Assembly: GCA_000697055.1 (NCBI GenBank)
Contig: JNDT01002330.1
Location: 1 to 64,000 of the forward strand
Reading direction: 5' to 3'
Source: Saksenaea vasiformis B4078
Taxonomy: Eukaryota; Mucoromycota; Mucoromycetes; Mucorales; Saksenaeaceae
Length of the DNA stretch: 64,000 nt
In this document: positions 13,165 through 25,357 of the stretch, in pieces
Layout of the letters: each line of letters begins with the position of its first letter
Numbering within the stretch: position 1 is the first letter of the stretch
Position numbers and translations under genes: made by a program
Notes under the pieces: generated by a model
Databases searched by the model: none
The model's input: the letters and a program-made list of their open reading frames with translations, nothing else
What the model was told of the DNA's origin: nothing

Positions 13165-15114
13165 ATGACACATACAGGTGTAACTAATATTGATATGTTC
13201 CCCAAAGAACACGTTCCCATCCCACGGTCACCTCCCTCTGAACACAAAGGATTAGCTGATAGGCGAGCATCTACTGCTACTCAGACTGTGGTATCTCCTC
13301 CCAAGACTCCACCGGGGGAAAAGAATGAACATAAGGCGCGCAAGATTGGTCAAGGAGAATTTGAACCAGAACGTCATTTTTATCCTCGTGTGTTAAATGC
13401 TCAGATACATCCATTGGTTCAATCTTTTTTCACTTTGGGAAATGATCGAATCATTGCGCGTTACACACATTTAAATCCACAAGTGAAACCAGAACAGCTT
13501 AAAGAAATCTTATCTTATAAATCAAAACATTTTCAATGGGCAGGTAAAGGAAAAGAAAGAAAAATGGTTGATTGGTACTACTATGAAAAGAGTGATCTCA
13601 CACCTTTTTTTTTTTTTTCTGTTTAGGTTCGGATCTATTCAATGTGACGACTGCTTCTGGTCAACGTCAAATGATTGTAATTGAAACCAACTCGTGTCCA
13701 TCCGGTCAAAAATCCATGCCACTGTTGTCTGAAACAGATGAGCATAATGAACAAGGTGGTTATCGCCAGGTGATTCAATCTGCCTTTCAAGAACGTCTCT
13801 CTCAAGCTGACCCAAACTTGGGTGGTTTGGCTGTTGTTTGTGACAAGAACATGATGGAATCGAGTGGTTATGCTGCCGTCCTCTCTGATGTTGCCAAAGA
13901 AGATGTATGGTTGGTAGAATGGTTTGTTGATGATCCAGATCCCAATGTCAAATGGGAAGATGGTATACTTTATGTGCGAGATGAAGAAAAAGGTAAAAAG
14001 AAATAGAAGAAGTGTTATGCTTATCATCCTATTTTTAGTGTGGCATCCTATTCGAGCTTGTTTCCGGTACTTGACTCAAAAACCATGGAACCGTTTTCCT
14101 CTCAAGACCAAGACCATTGTGATGAACCAGATCATTAGTTGTTTGGCTGGAGGTCGCAACAAAATGATGGCTGCAAGAGCCTATGATTTCTATAACTCTG
14201 AACTGGTGGATACTGGCCTAGCTATCCGAACACCTGAGACAATTAATAATGTGACGCGTGGTGAAATCCCCCTTTGGATACACTCGATGGGAGGCCATGC
14301 TGTACTCAAGGTACCATACAGTAATGCAGGTCAAGGTGTTTATACAATTACAAATGAAATGGAACTTGGTAATTTTATGCAAGAAGATCATCATTATGAC
14401 AAGGTACAGACACACACACATGTGTCCCTCCCGCTCACCATCATCTGTCTTTTTCTAGTTTATCGTCCAGTCATTGGTGGGCAATGCATCGTGGTCGAGT
14501 GTGACTCGCGCAGGCAAATTTTATCATGTCGGTACAATACCAAACAAAAAAAGTAATACATTTGTCAGTGATCTTCGGATGATGATAGCTGGTAAGACAA
14601 AGAAAGAAAATGTTTGCTTCCATTTTTGGGAATAGTTCCAACTCACACAACCTTTTTTCTTTTTCTTCCGATTCCTTAGGCAGTGAGCATGGATTCCGAC
14701 CTGTCTGTATCTATGGTCGTAAAGCACGGCTGCCACTAGCAGCAAAACTGGAGGAAGATGGTAAAAAAAAAAGAAGAAAAGAGAAGGTTTATCTGAGACT
14801 AACCATTTTGAAACCTAGTCAATACCTGGGATATGCTTGGCACAAATCTATCCGTTAAATTACCCGATGGCAGTTGGACAACGGATACGTCAAGACTGAT
14901 TTTAATGGACCGAAAGGACTTTAATCAGCTTGGACTTGGTATCGATGATTTAATCGATGCCTATATCCAAACCTGTCTGGCTGTCATTGCGATAGATCGT
15001 ATGGCTTCCTGGTTAATGGCAAACGACCGGTTTGACTATGAACTGTTCCGAAGTCTCAATCCCGATAACGCGCTACTGCAGGAGATCCAGCAAGCCAACA
15101 ATGATGACTTCTAA
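13165..15114 (+). CDS. conserved protein with ATP-grasp-like features, function unknown
   Basis: Six exons close in frame (13165-13543, 13627-13992, 14039-14403, 14459-14591, 14680-14760, 14819-15114), giving 539 residues. Residues 1-75 are Pro/Ser-rich and probably disordered. The globular part has [15 protein letters not shown], then [16 protein letters not shown], then [15 protein letters not shown]. The last resembles the Lys/Gly-rich ATP-grasp loop, and [10 protein letters not shown] resembles an ATP-grasp IExNxRxxG-type ligand strand, though here it comes before the loop rather than after it. A soluble ligase-like enzyme is possible, but no substrate can be inferred. There is no signal peptide or membrane segment. 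The neighbours (COPA, DNAJC7-like) give no functional hint. The family assignment rests on motif appearance only; that the gene is real is well supported by the clean six-exon frame. Confidence 0.8.
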
Positions 15115-15169
15115 AAGAGTTGTCACACTGTAAAAAAAATCAGTTCTGTTATCATGTCTAGCGCCTATC

Positions 15170-15203
<34 letters not shown>

Positions 15204-17492
15204 TCTTGGGTAATATTTTTTTTTAACCGTCCGCTCTTTTATCGTATGTGGGGGTTGGAAGTTAAGGAGGGATAAAGGAAAGAGAAAAAGAAAAAAAGTA
15301 GTGACCGAAAAAGGGATAGACGTTCTAAATCAACGGTAAGGATGAAACATTTTTTATTATTTGTTAGTAGTATAGTTCATTGTAACAGTAGTAAAATACT
15401 AGCAGCCGAAAATAATCCATAGAATCCATTGAATAGAAGGAAGGTTTTCTAGTGATAAAAAGTCGTTTCTACCTTGTTATCCATCAGAAATCATGTATTA
15501 TGCTAAAGCTCGGAGCGTTCCGGTTCTGACGTATGACTGGATGAGGAAAGCATTTCATTCTTCATGCCTTCTTTTTTTTTTTTCTTTCGTTTATCAAGAT
15601 ACTCTCTTGTCGGTATGGTAACAAGGAGTTCCGTTAAGATTTTATTTATTTCCTACATAGTGCATGGCAAGTTCGTTGTAATCATTTGTTTAAATAGCCA
15701 AGTTGTGTCCTTATCGGAAAGCATATGATACCCTTGTTTCTTTAAACATTTTGATAATGTAGAAGAATTCTGCAGGGACGATAACACAGTTCTGTGTTGG
15801 AATTTTTTTTGTTTTTTCCGGGAAGAAACACAAACTGACGTTTCTTTTTTTTTTTTTTTCGCCAGCAGACATGCAGACGCCTTGTGTTTCACCTAACATT
15901 GGCTTTTTTGGGGGGCGCAGCCAAATTCTTTGTTTATCAGTTTTTACTGCAGGGTAGATACGCGTAAAAAAAAATAAGGTACCATGTGAAGGAAGGGGAC
16001 GGGTTAGCTAAAGCATGATGATGTTTCTGCAGTGCTTATCATTTTGACATGTGATAAGCGACCTTCTTGTTTTCCTTTTTTTTTTGTCTCGTTTAGTATA
16101 AGGTAAAGAACCGGTAGATGTAAAAAGGCCGATAGGTAAGCGATGCTATCAGAAATAGGCGTGGCCAAGAAGATTTGCTTCGTCATTTCCATCTCTTCTC
16201 CTCTTCTGTCAAAATTCTGGCCGTTGTGCCACGCATAAAAAAAAGTCAGTGCGTTTTTTTTTCTTTGATAAGCTGGATTTGCCGTTTTACCTGTTGATCA
16301 ACGGGGATGACCAACCCATGTCTTGTCATACAACGAGATCCATATGAAAAAAGTAACCGTCGATCTGATAGGTATAGCCGACCTTTCAATTTGCCATGGT
16401 AACACATCAAATCGATCGTTCTGGACAGGTTACACTTGGGCTACACGTGTATGGTTTTTCACATGTCAAAAAAACAAGAGTCATTTTTTTTCTCTTCTTT
16501 TTTTCTCTCTCTCTCATAGACACGAGGAATGAATGTCTTTATCAATGTCATGTACATGCTTGGGAAAACTATATCAAAAAGAAGAAGAGGTTCATAAAGA
16601 GACTTGGTGCTTGTAGAGATAATAGGAACAAAAAAAAATTGCTGGCGGAATTTCTAAACTAAGTAATTGAGATGTGGGGACCTTTGACGGATAAAAAAAA
16701 GTCTGTGCACCGGAACACAGCAGAAAGTTTAAAATAAGGAGGGAAAAAGAAAGTGGCGGGCATGAAGGTTATAAAGAATAAGAAAACGATACGTTGTTCA
16801 TATAGAAATGCATGGAGTAAATTTTTTGCTTCTTCTTGTTGTTATTGTTGCCGGAGGAAGTATTCGATAAAAAGGTTGCGTATAAAGGGTACTGGTGTTG
16901 CTAGGCTTTTCATTGATGAGAAAATACAGGACAATTCTTTTAAGTAAGAAAAAAAAACAAGATAAGCTACCAATGCATAGATAGGTTTCGTTATCATTTT
17001 TTCTTTTTCTTTTACCCTTGTTTGATGGACTACTGAACCACAGATCAGGCATTTTTTGCCTGCTCCATAGTTAACAGGAACGGAGGATGATGTAGATAGC
17101 ATGATGGAAGGAAAGAGTAAGAAAAGGGATAAAAAAAAGGGACTTTTTGACGATTAGCTTCGGTTATCCTGTTATCGAACAGCTTTTATAGCCATGAACC
17201 CACGTCAAATTCTGAGATATGTATCAAACCGTCCTATTTCGTGCAAGGTTACCCAAATTCGCGTGGCACATTGAAGGTTACCCCCCCTCTCTAGTACCCC
17301 CCAAAAACTGCTTTTTCTGCACCCTTATCAGCTTGGAATAGAAAGACAGACTGAGTGTACCCTTTTTTCACGATGATCTAAAGTAAGTTCTAAAATAATT
17401 ATTTAAAATATGGAAGAAACGAAGACAATGCAAAAAATAAAAATAAAAAATAGACGTGTGTGTTATTTTCATCAACTTGGTGTTCTTTTTTT
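15115..17492. other. long convergent spacer with CT microsatellite
   Basis: About 2.4 kb between the stop codons of two convergent genes. It holds a CT repeat at about 15170-15206 and many A/T runs of 8-16. Open frames here are short and composed of low-complexity translation; none is supported. Confidence 0.5.
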
Positions 17493-19425
17493 TTATCCAA
17501 AGTGGAAAGAGTAACCGCCTGGGTGTCTGGCGCCGCCTGCACCACCTGGGAATCCTCGTCCACCTGGAAATCCGCCTCCTCCGCCTGGAAAACCTCCGGA
17601 CGAAAAGCCTCCTCCGCCAGGGAACCGACCACCGCCCATACCACCCATACCACCCATGCCGCCGCCCATGCCGCCACCAAACATTTGCGCGAACACGTCG
17701 TTAATATCAACACCGCCGGCGTCAAATCCGCCGCCGCCCATGCCCATGCCACCATCAAGGTCAACACCGGAATCATAGCGTGCCTTCTTCTGAGGATCAC
17801 TGAGGATAGCATACGCCTCTCCGATTTCCTTGAATCGTGCCTCGGCCTTCTCATCACCAGCATTCTTATCGGGATGGTACTGCAGCGCAAGCTTTCGGTA
17901 TGCCTTCTTGATCTCCGAATCAGTTGCGTCTTTTGATAAGCCCAAAATCTTGTAATAATCCTTGCGCTGTGACTTTTTAAGTTCTAATTCGGCCTTGCGC
18001 AAAAGGTTGTGGTATTCTAGAGCAATCATGATGATGATAATAACATGAGTTATCCCAGCCAAAAAAAAAAGATGATCTCGTTTCGTTTCTTTTCTTTTCT
18101 TTTTTCTTTTTTACCTCGGTTATTTCCATCAGCTTCTGTCAAACGTCGGTAGTCCCTGACAGCTTCTTCGTACTGCTCCAGTTCCATGTAGCATGCTGCT
18201 CGTCGGCTGTAAACTTTTGTGAAATCGGGATCTAATTCAATCGCTTTATTACAGTCCGACAACGCCTCGTCGAATTTTTTCAACTAGTGGAAAATATAAG
18301 TATTTTACGCGATATATCTATATTTTTAAATCGCGTTACCTTTTGCAGTACAGCCGCTCGGTTCGAGTACAGTTTAGAATTCATGGCATCATTTTCGTCA
18401 TCAATAGCTAACGCGCTTGTATAGGCGTCGTAAGCTTCTTGAAGTCGATTGGTCTTGAATGCTGTATTGCCATTTTCCTTCTGACTTTCCAAAGCCTTGG
18501 CTTTCTTCAACAGAGTACGTGCTTTGGCAAAATCAGGGTCACATCGCAATGCCTCTGTACAATGGGCAATCGTCTTTGCGTTTTCGGCTTGGCTGTAGAA
18601 TACACGCGCTCTCAGATACAACGCATCAGGATTTTGTGTATTCATACGAATCAGTTGACTAAAAGAGAAGAGGTTTGCCGTCAGTCCCTTAGTATTCCAA
18701 CCCCCCAAAAAAAAAGAAAAAAATAGGTGTCACACTCACTTGACAAGTCTACTTGCTTCTGAATAGTTCTTTTGGCCCAAAGCACATTCCGCCAGCATAG
18801 TGGTCCATTTCAACGGCAAGTTAGCACCATCCACCATCGAGATGGCACGATCTACACTGTTTCGCGCCAATGCCCATTGTTTATTGTTCATGTACACCTC
18901 TGCTTGCTCCAAATAGCTCTTCACATGGCATACGTTATTGTATTCACGTCGGGCCTGAGCATTCGAAGCATCCATTTGAAGTGCCTTTTCGTACTGACGA
19001 AGAGATTCTTCCAAATGACCGAGGTTAAGGTGACATTTTCCTGCACGAACATAGGCCTTGGTGTTGCTAGGATCTAACTGAGTAGCAACTCGACAATCTT
19101 CGGCAGCTTCTTTATATTTCGCCATCATCATTAATGCTGCAGCGCGATTGGCGTAATAGGTGGTCGTGCTGGGCGAGGCGGCTTTAAAGGGGAAGGATCA
19201 ACACAAATCGGCAATTCGTAAACCCTCTTACTCACCGATGGCTTCTGAATACAGCTTTACAGCCTCCGCATAGTTGCCATTCTTATATTCTTGATTGGCG
19301 GAAGCCTTGATATCTTCTGCAGAACGACTAGTTGATATTTCTTTTCAGTTGGTTGAACAGGACTCAACCTTTCCCTCGGAAACTTACACAGAAGGTGCAT
19401 CGGTATCCATAGGTGAGGCTGTCAT
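17493..19425 (-). CDS. DNAJC7: TPR-J domain co-chaperone, DNAJC7 (TPR2) homologue
   Basis: Six exons join in frame (19388-19425, 19236-19327, 18740-19181, 18340-18658, 18115-18283, 17493-18016), giving 527 residues. Tandem TPR repeats fill residues about 20-350 (for example [52 protein letters not shown]). A J domain follows with HPD at 401-403 ([20 protein letters not shown]). The tail, about 95 residues, is Gly/Phe-rich with repeated GGMGG and FPGG units. DNAJC7 proteins bind Hsp90/Hsp70 EEVD tails through TPRs and stimulate Hsp70 through the J domain, moving clients between the two chaperones. Length and domain order match the family; the Gly-rich tail is longer than in animal orthologues. 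Start is an ATG within a short first exon. Transcribed divergently from the BTB gene. Confidence 0.93.
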
Positions 19426-20072
19426 GATGTATTCAAATAAATGCTGTTCAGAAGACGACGAATGAGCGGATGACCGGGGTTTCTGCTACCAACGGGAGGT
19501 GCAAGAAAAAAGAAAAAAAAAAAGGGAGGACCACTTAACTGCAGTTGGTTCACCTTTTTTTTTTGTCTCTCACTCTTTTTTTTTCGGAGAGCGCCAAAAA
19601 AAGTCACTTAGGCGAAAGAACCTACCAGAAAAAAAAAATTCAACGAAAAGCAGATGGATTCCTCCAACCAATCATATTCAGCCTTTTCCCATCATCCAAG
19701 CGATCACAGATATGGCAAAGCTATCACAAGGATGGAAGAAGGGTCACTTAAATAACGTGCCAACCTGGTGATGGTATTGGTAAGAAAAAAGGACGAATAG
19801 GTAATACCTTTCTACTGCAAGCACTGTTTTGGCTTTCCTGCCAGATGAACCAGAAAGAAGTAGAAGTATACATGTTCTCGATAGAGAGAGGCGAATAAGC
19901 AAGATAAAAGAAAACCTGTAGGTCTCGAGAGAGACAGACCTATAGATAAGGAGAGGATTATGTTTCTATGTGATGACACTTGTTGATGGAGTGAAAAGGA
20001 TTGCGTTTCTGTTGATTGGTCAGCAAATCCTATCCAAAAGGACTGCTCAGTTGGTTTGAAAGCGATCTTGCC
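19426..20072. other. divergent intergenic region
   Basis: About 650 bases shared by the 5' sides of the DNAJC7-like and BTB genes. Poly-A/T runs and a GAGAGA tract near 19880-19935 are present; no clear TATA or coding frame is seen. Confidence 0.45.
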
Positions 20073-21716
20073 ATGGACTTTTCCGGTGGAAACCACAGCG
20101 ATGCGGACAGTACCTCCAAAAATAATCCATCATCAAACGATCCTGATGCGATCGATCCTTCTGGGTTTCTCAATTTTGATTATGGCATGGAATGGCAGCA
20201 ATTAAACTCGCATATTCCTCCTGGACTTCCTGACACCATTCCCAATGACTTTTTCCAATTTGTTACCGATCAGTCATCGACACCGCCTCCTAATGAAACA
20301 ACTGGAGGCATGCTGACCACAACCACGACCGCCCAAACAGATACAGTACCAGCGACGACAGCAGTGGTAGAGGCACCGACACCGACCTCATTGGCGTTAC
20401 CGCCTTCTGTTCCGGAACCGCTTCCGTCGTCGCAACCAGCACGTGCTGGGCAGAAACGACCGTTCCGTATGATCGATTCTCCTCTCAATCAAACCGTTTT
20501 TACTTTGGTCGTTGGTGGCCAGCCATTCCGCTTAAGCTGGGAGTCACTAAAGAGTGATGGGCCCAATAACTTCTTCATCAATTATTTTAAGAAAAACAAA
20601 ACCAGAGTGATGCATATCGATCGGAACCCAGACACCTTTTCATTAATTGTCCGTCATTTGCGTGGTTATTATGTTCGACCGGCAAACGATCTACAGAACC
20701 AGGATCTAATGAGCGACGCTCGCTATTACGGTCTGAAACGATTACAAAAAATGTTGGAAGAATATCTCTATGTCAACGTTGGCGGTAGAGTATTTCGCCT
20801 CTCATGGGATCTCTTCAAAAAAGGTGAGACGCTTGGACTGCCAACACACCAACATCAGTCTAATCCTCTTCACTTTTTTTAATAAGATGGCAGACAGAAT
20901 TTCTTTAGTGGACCGCTTCTACATTCTCTTTTCTCACCGCATGCTCCTGCTAGCGAAGCACCACCGGTTTATATTGAACGGGATCCTGATATTTTTGCAG
21001 ACATTGTTACACATCTTCGCGGTTACACTATTCATATCAAGGATGAGGTCCATCGTAAAAATCTACTGAAGGATGCTCAGTACTATGCCTTCCGACAACT
21101 AACGGACCGGTTACTGACGGCTCAAAGAACAGTGGATGGATTTACAGAACAATTTACGGCCGAAGTACAATTGCAACTTCATGATGTCCGCCTGATGGGT
21201 ATCCAGCCGCCCAAGGTACCTAGTACGAAACCTGGGCTGGAAATGTCATGTGAGGAGTGGAATCAATCGCGAGTTCAGTACAAACGAGAGGATGCCTTGC
21301 ATGCATTACTTGTACAAATGTCACATTTTTATTTGCACATCCATGACAATGCCGATCGTCTCATGATTATCATGGAAAAAGATGGGCCAGAAATGCAAAA
21401 GCTACGCAGCATCGTCGAAACACTCAAGTTACGGGACATCGATAAACGTGTGTATCTCGATGATGCATGTGCTATGACAGTAGACGATCAGGACGTACGT
21501 CGAGTCGAAGATTTGATGGAAGACGCTACGATTAAACCAAATTGGGAGACATGCCAAAAGTGTGATTGTCAGTGTCGTGTGTTCAAACTAGCAGTGCAGC
21601 GAGCGATTGCCAGCGTCCATGTGGTGAATGAACAACTTACAATATGTATTGCACGATTTGAAGCCATTAGTTCCAGATTACGTCTGAATATGAAACGGGA
21701 GTTTCTGCCCGGATAA
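20073..21716 (+). CDS. protein with two tandem BTB/POZ (K+-channel T1-like) domains
   Basis: Two exons (20073-20823, 20887-21716) join in frame for 526 residues. Residues 1-145 are Thr/Pro/Ser-rich and disordered. Two T1-type BTB domains follow: one starting FTLVVGGQPFRLSWESL and ending near YYGLKRLQKML, and a second starting YVNVGGRVFRLSWDLF and ending near YYAFRQLTDRLL. Each has the VGG..F.LS strand, the ERDP/DRNPD-F..I..HLRG core and the AxYYGL/F helix of the KCTD/T1 class. The C-terminal 200 residues are helical and contain CQKCDCQC. T1-like BTB proteins oligomerise and often act as Cullin3 adaptors or transcription cofactors; which applies here is unknown. An upstream in-frame open stretch lacks an ATG, so 20073 is the start. 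Confidence 0.88.
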
Positions 21717-22017
21717 ATAACATAAATGTACGCAGAGTTGGCTGAACGACGGGTAACTTAGCACTGTTTAAATCATTTGAAATACTCTCTACCCCCTCCC
21801 CAGTGTGTACCAAACAGCAATCTTTTTTTTATCGAAGAAGAGGTAGAAAAAAAAAAGCGGAAAGTTTTTACAGAATGATCATAGCAAAACAGACGAAGGT
21901 ACTCTGATTACTCCGAAAGAAATACATACCGATCGACAGAACCAATGATAATTTTTTTAACACAGTGAAGTTTGCAGGGAGTAGCTAAGGACGATGCTCG
22001 ATGTATTGTCATGGATT

Positions 22018-22335
22018 CTAGCAACAGATCCATGTAAGATCCTGAAGTAGTTGAAGATTTGGCAAAGCAATTTTTTGTGTACATTTGCTACCAAAGAAAG
22101 ATGTAGTGTCACAAGAAGGCAGCAAGTTCTCATATGCTTCCAACTGGTCAGACAGCAAGTTGACGTAAAGATAAACTTCTGAATTCCTGGTGCCTCTCAC
22201 AACCTTCAAAAATAAAAAACTCAAGTACCATGTGTAAAAAAAAAAAAAATCATCTGTGGAAAAGCGGGATAGATTACGGGCAAAATCTTGGCAGCGACGT
22301 GAATGACGCACAAGTTCTTTCCCACCTTTCCCCAA
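22018..22335 (-). other. doubtful short ORF
   Basis: A minus-strand frame of about 105 codons contains two sensible-looking pieces (around VRHSRRCQDFARNLSRF and around YLYVNLLSDQLEAYENL). A poly-T tract between them, followed by a GAAG acceptor-like site, suggests an intron. No in-frame ATG precedes it and no clean donor was found. It may be a small unrecognised gene with a missing first exon, or noise. Confidence 0.2.
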
Positions 22336-23390
22336 TCTTAGTTACTACCAACGTCGTTCATTGCTGCTGTCATTTTATACAGAATTAAGGTGTGTGGTGT
22401 TATGAATCAATGGATCCTAGTATGAGCATAGCAGACTGTGTGCGTGTGCGTGTGTATGTGTGTGTGATTTTTTTTTTTTTTGGTAAAGCCGATGAGATTC
22501 TAATCCAGTCATTTGGTGTTTGTCTGATTCGGGCTTTGGGGAGCGGGTTGAAACTTGTTACTTCGTAATTAACCAAAGAGCGATGATTATATGGCAGGTT
22601 TTACATCGTTTTATCTGCTTCACTATAGGTGTAGGTTTTAAACAGATCAATCAATCATTGACGCAGATTTTTTTTATGGGATGCAGGAAAAAAAAAAGAT
22701 TAGGTCACAAGAGAAAAAAAGGTTTCACATTAGACAGGTTCGCACGGTGGAACTTAATCATGTCGCCTCATGTCCAAAAAAGAGAGAGAGCTCGACGGTG
22801 TAATTGCGAATCCGTTGCATGGACGTGCAGTTTATGGTGCATTGACATGGTGATATATATACAAATATATGTATATATATATATATTTTCTTTTGTCATA
22901 CCTCTGTATAGTTTCCTAGACAACTTAAATCTCAATGGTACCAATATTTTTTTTTTTTTGTGTGATGGGAATGTTATATTTTTATGCATTCACACTTGTC
23001 GTATCCAGTTTTTGATGATAAGCTCTTGGACGGAAATGGAAAAATTATGCTTTGAGAACCAATGATGAGAGTCTCTTGTTTCTTCAATTCTTCTTTTAAG
23101 AAAAAGAACGAGTTTGCAACTTCCTCATGAATCGACATGCGATGCATAAATTGATTGCAACCTAAAATTCCCTTTTTTTTACGTTGGTTTCGTGGCACCT
23201 GATCGTTCCAAAGTTTTCAGAAAACCATAATGATCCACAAAGGAGAGACGATCTTATCTATTGTTACACTTGATTTTTTTATTGGTCGAGATAAGCGAAT
23301 AAAAAAGGAAGGTGTATCATTTGACGTCGCATGAGTACGCCAAAAAAGGAAATGATCTGGTGATTGTTGAGATCTGATTTCCCACGAACG

Positions 23391-23397
23391 TATAAAA
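23391..23397 (+). promoter_or_regulatory. TATA box of small zinc-finger gene
   Basis: TATAAAA lies about 100 bases before the ATG at 23492, followed by a CT-rich leader with a second AT-rich patch at about 23470. Confidence 0.5.
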
Positions 23398-23491
23398 TGC
23401 CGTTCATTCAACGGCGACACACTCGTTCTTCTTTCTTCTTTCCCAACAAAAAAAAAGCGAAAAAAAAACATATATAAAAAAGATCAGAAAA

Positions 23492-23872
23492 ATGCCATTC
23501 CGTTGCAAGTGTGGAAGAACTTTTGAAAAGACGGACTCATTCGCATCACACACATCTGCCTGTGCTCCGTTCCATCATCGACGTATGTCTGACACAAGCG
23601 CCATGTCAACGTCCTATAGCACCCAATCCTCTTTCCATCAAAAACAACCAGCACCATTAAACACAACCTCTCTTTCTTTTATTCCATCTGGATTCCTCTC
23701 CGGTACTTCATCCCAAGCCAGTTCACCTGTAGGCGATCCATCGGCGGAGATGACAAGTGACTACGGAAGCTCTGTTCCAAGCAATTTCTTTATGCCGACC
23801 GCTTTATCACTGCAAACTGCATTTGAAGGTGCCAGAAGAAGATCCATGTCCTATGGTAGTTCATTAAAGTGA
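23492..23872 (+). CDS. small Cys/His zinc-finger protein with basic phospho-site motifs
   Basis: A single-exon ORF of 126 residues with its own TATA box. Residues 3-24 read FRCKCGRTFEKTDSFASHTSAC: CxC, a spacer, then His and Cys, resembling a variant C2HC finger. The rest is Ser/Thr/Pro-rich and probably disordered. Two RRxS-type sites suitable for protein kinase A are visible (HHRRMSDTS near residue 31 and RRRSMSYG near the C terminus). Single-finger proteins of this kind are usually nuclear or regulatory, but no function can be assigned. No intron is needed; the start is the only ATG before the finger. Confidence 0.7.
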   Translation: MPFRCKCGRTFEKTDSFASHTSACAPFHHRRMSDTSAMSTSYSTQSSFHQKQPAPLNTTSLSFIPSGFLSGTSSQASSPVGDPSAEMTSDYGSSVPSNFFMPTALSLQTAFEGARRRSMSYGSSLK

Positions 23873-25357
23873 TTTGCAACACTTCCTTATTCTCTTTTTA
23901 TTATTTTTCCCTCTCAAACGTTTTCTTTTCTTTTTTTCAAATTTCATCATACCCTTTTTTTATTTGCAAACCATCAAGCCCCAGCTGCTATTTTTTCCCT
24001 TATTTGTTGACAACAAACCTGACAACATTCACCATGGTTTCCTCTCACCTCCCTTCTGTCAGGAAATCTCTCACAGAAAACATGCATACCTGTCAACACT
24101 TGAAAACTTTTTTTTTATTTTTCACATTTCCATTTCCCCCCACGTGCTTTGTACAGATCTGGGAACTTGCAACAAATAAAAAAAGAATTTGTATATAGGA
24201 GAGACAGGAATTAACATGGTGCCATAACAAAATGGGTTGATGTCATTGCACACAAAGCCAACTATCTGTCAACATAAATCAGATGATAACCAAGTCTGTG
24301 CTGTGATGGAAAAAAGAAAAACAAATAAAAATGACCCTTTGGAAATTCACACACATGTGTGTACGAAATGTTGCTTCGTGACCAACATACACTTATCTTC
24401 TCTTTCTCACTTTATATGGGCCATAGGGAAATGCCGAGCCGACTTTTGGTTTCAGACCTCTTAAATTTATGGTGTTACGCCCAATTAAAAAAAAAAAAAA
24501 GAAATTGGTAGACTTGCCATGCATGCACGGCAAAAATTTGGTCTTGTTTGATAACACCTACTTATCCAATTATAGCTGAGTACTCTTAGTGTGTGGGGTG
24601 CACATTTCTCTGCTGCTCCAGAATTTCCGGTACATACAAACAAAGCATGAATCTATTCTTTCTAGCCTGGGAATATCTCTCTCTCTCTCTCTATCTTCTT
24701 TTTTTACTCCATACTTTTAGAGTCTTTTCTTGTTCTAGTCATAGCTATTCTAACGATTGTTTCTCGGTCACATTGTTTTGACATGGTAAATCATTGCGTG
24801 ATTTCTTCTAATGTGTTACATCGGCTTGTTTAAGAGCAAAAAAAAAAAAAAAAGAAAAGCAACTTGGATAAGTTGATAACAAGGTTAACAAAAAGTCCCC
24901 TTAAAAAAATGGACGTGCTGATAACGTCATCTTGATAGACTGCAGCTTCTTACCATCATGGTGCGTAATCGCCTATCTAAGGTTTCTTTTTTGCGGGAAA
25001 GGTCATCGTAAGCTTACTTGCCCCCGCCCCTTCAGTTTCGACCAAAAATGGGTCAACGGGTTAGTACGTATTCCGGTAACGTCGAGCTCGAATCTCAATT
25101 CCTCCGATACTTTCTTGTTAGGGGTTCACCGCAGTAGTAATACTACATACCACTACTTTCGATGCGCAGTGACTGTGCACAAAAGGTAGACTTAATCTGT
25201 CGAGAAGCTGTCTGTTTGGCTGGGAGCAAGCATCTCCGAGGATTGGCCACAGAGAACCCAAAACAGTCGACGGAGTATGAAAACGGCTTAAGTTGTCAGG
25301 TAAAAAAAAAAAAAAAAAAATTAGGCAAAGGGGACGTCCGATCGGTTATACTAGGTC
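23873..25357. other. intergenic region
   Basis: About 1.5 kb of T-rich 3' sequence after the zinc-finger gene, a CT repeat near 24680-24693 and long A runs near 24490, 24840 and 25305. No supported gene. Confidence 0.45.

Larger units (their letters stand above)
21717..23491. other. intergenic region with GT and AT microsatellites
   Basis: About 1.8 kb. A GT repeat lies at about 22438-22466 and an AT repeat at about 22853-22887. A short minus-strand frame (listed separately) is the only possible coding segment. TATAAAA at 23391-23397 belongs to the next gene. Confidence 0.45.

Noticed and set aside
17460..17936. 158-codon + frame across the DNAJC7 gene
   Set aside because: It is the antisense of the Gly-rich tail and J domain, whose minus-strand reading is strongly supported.
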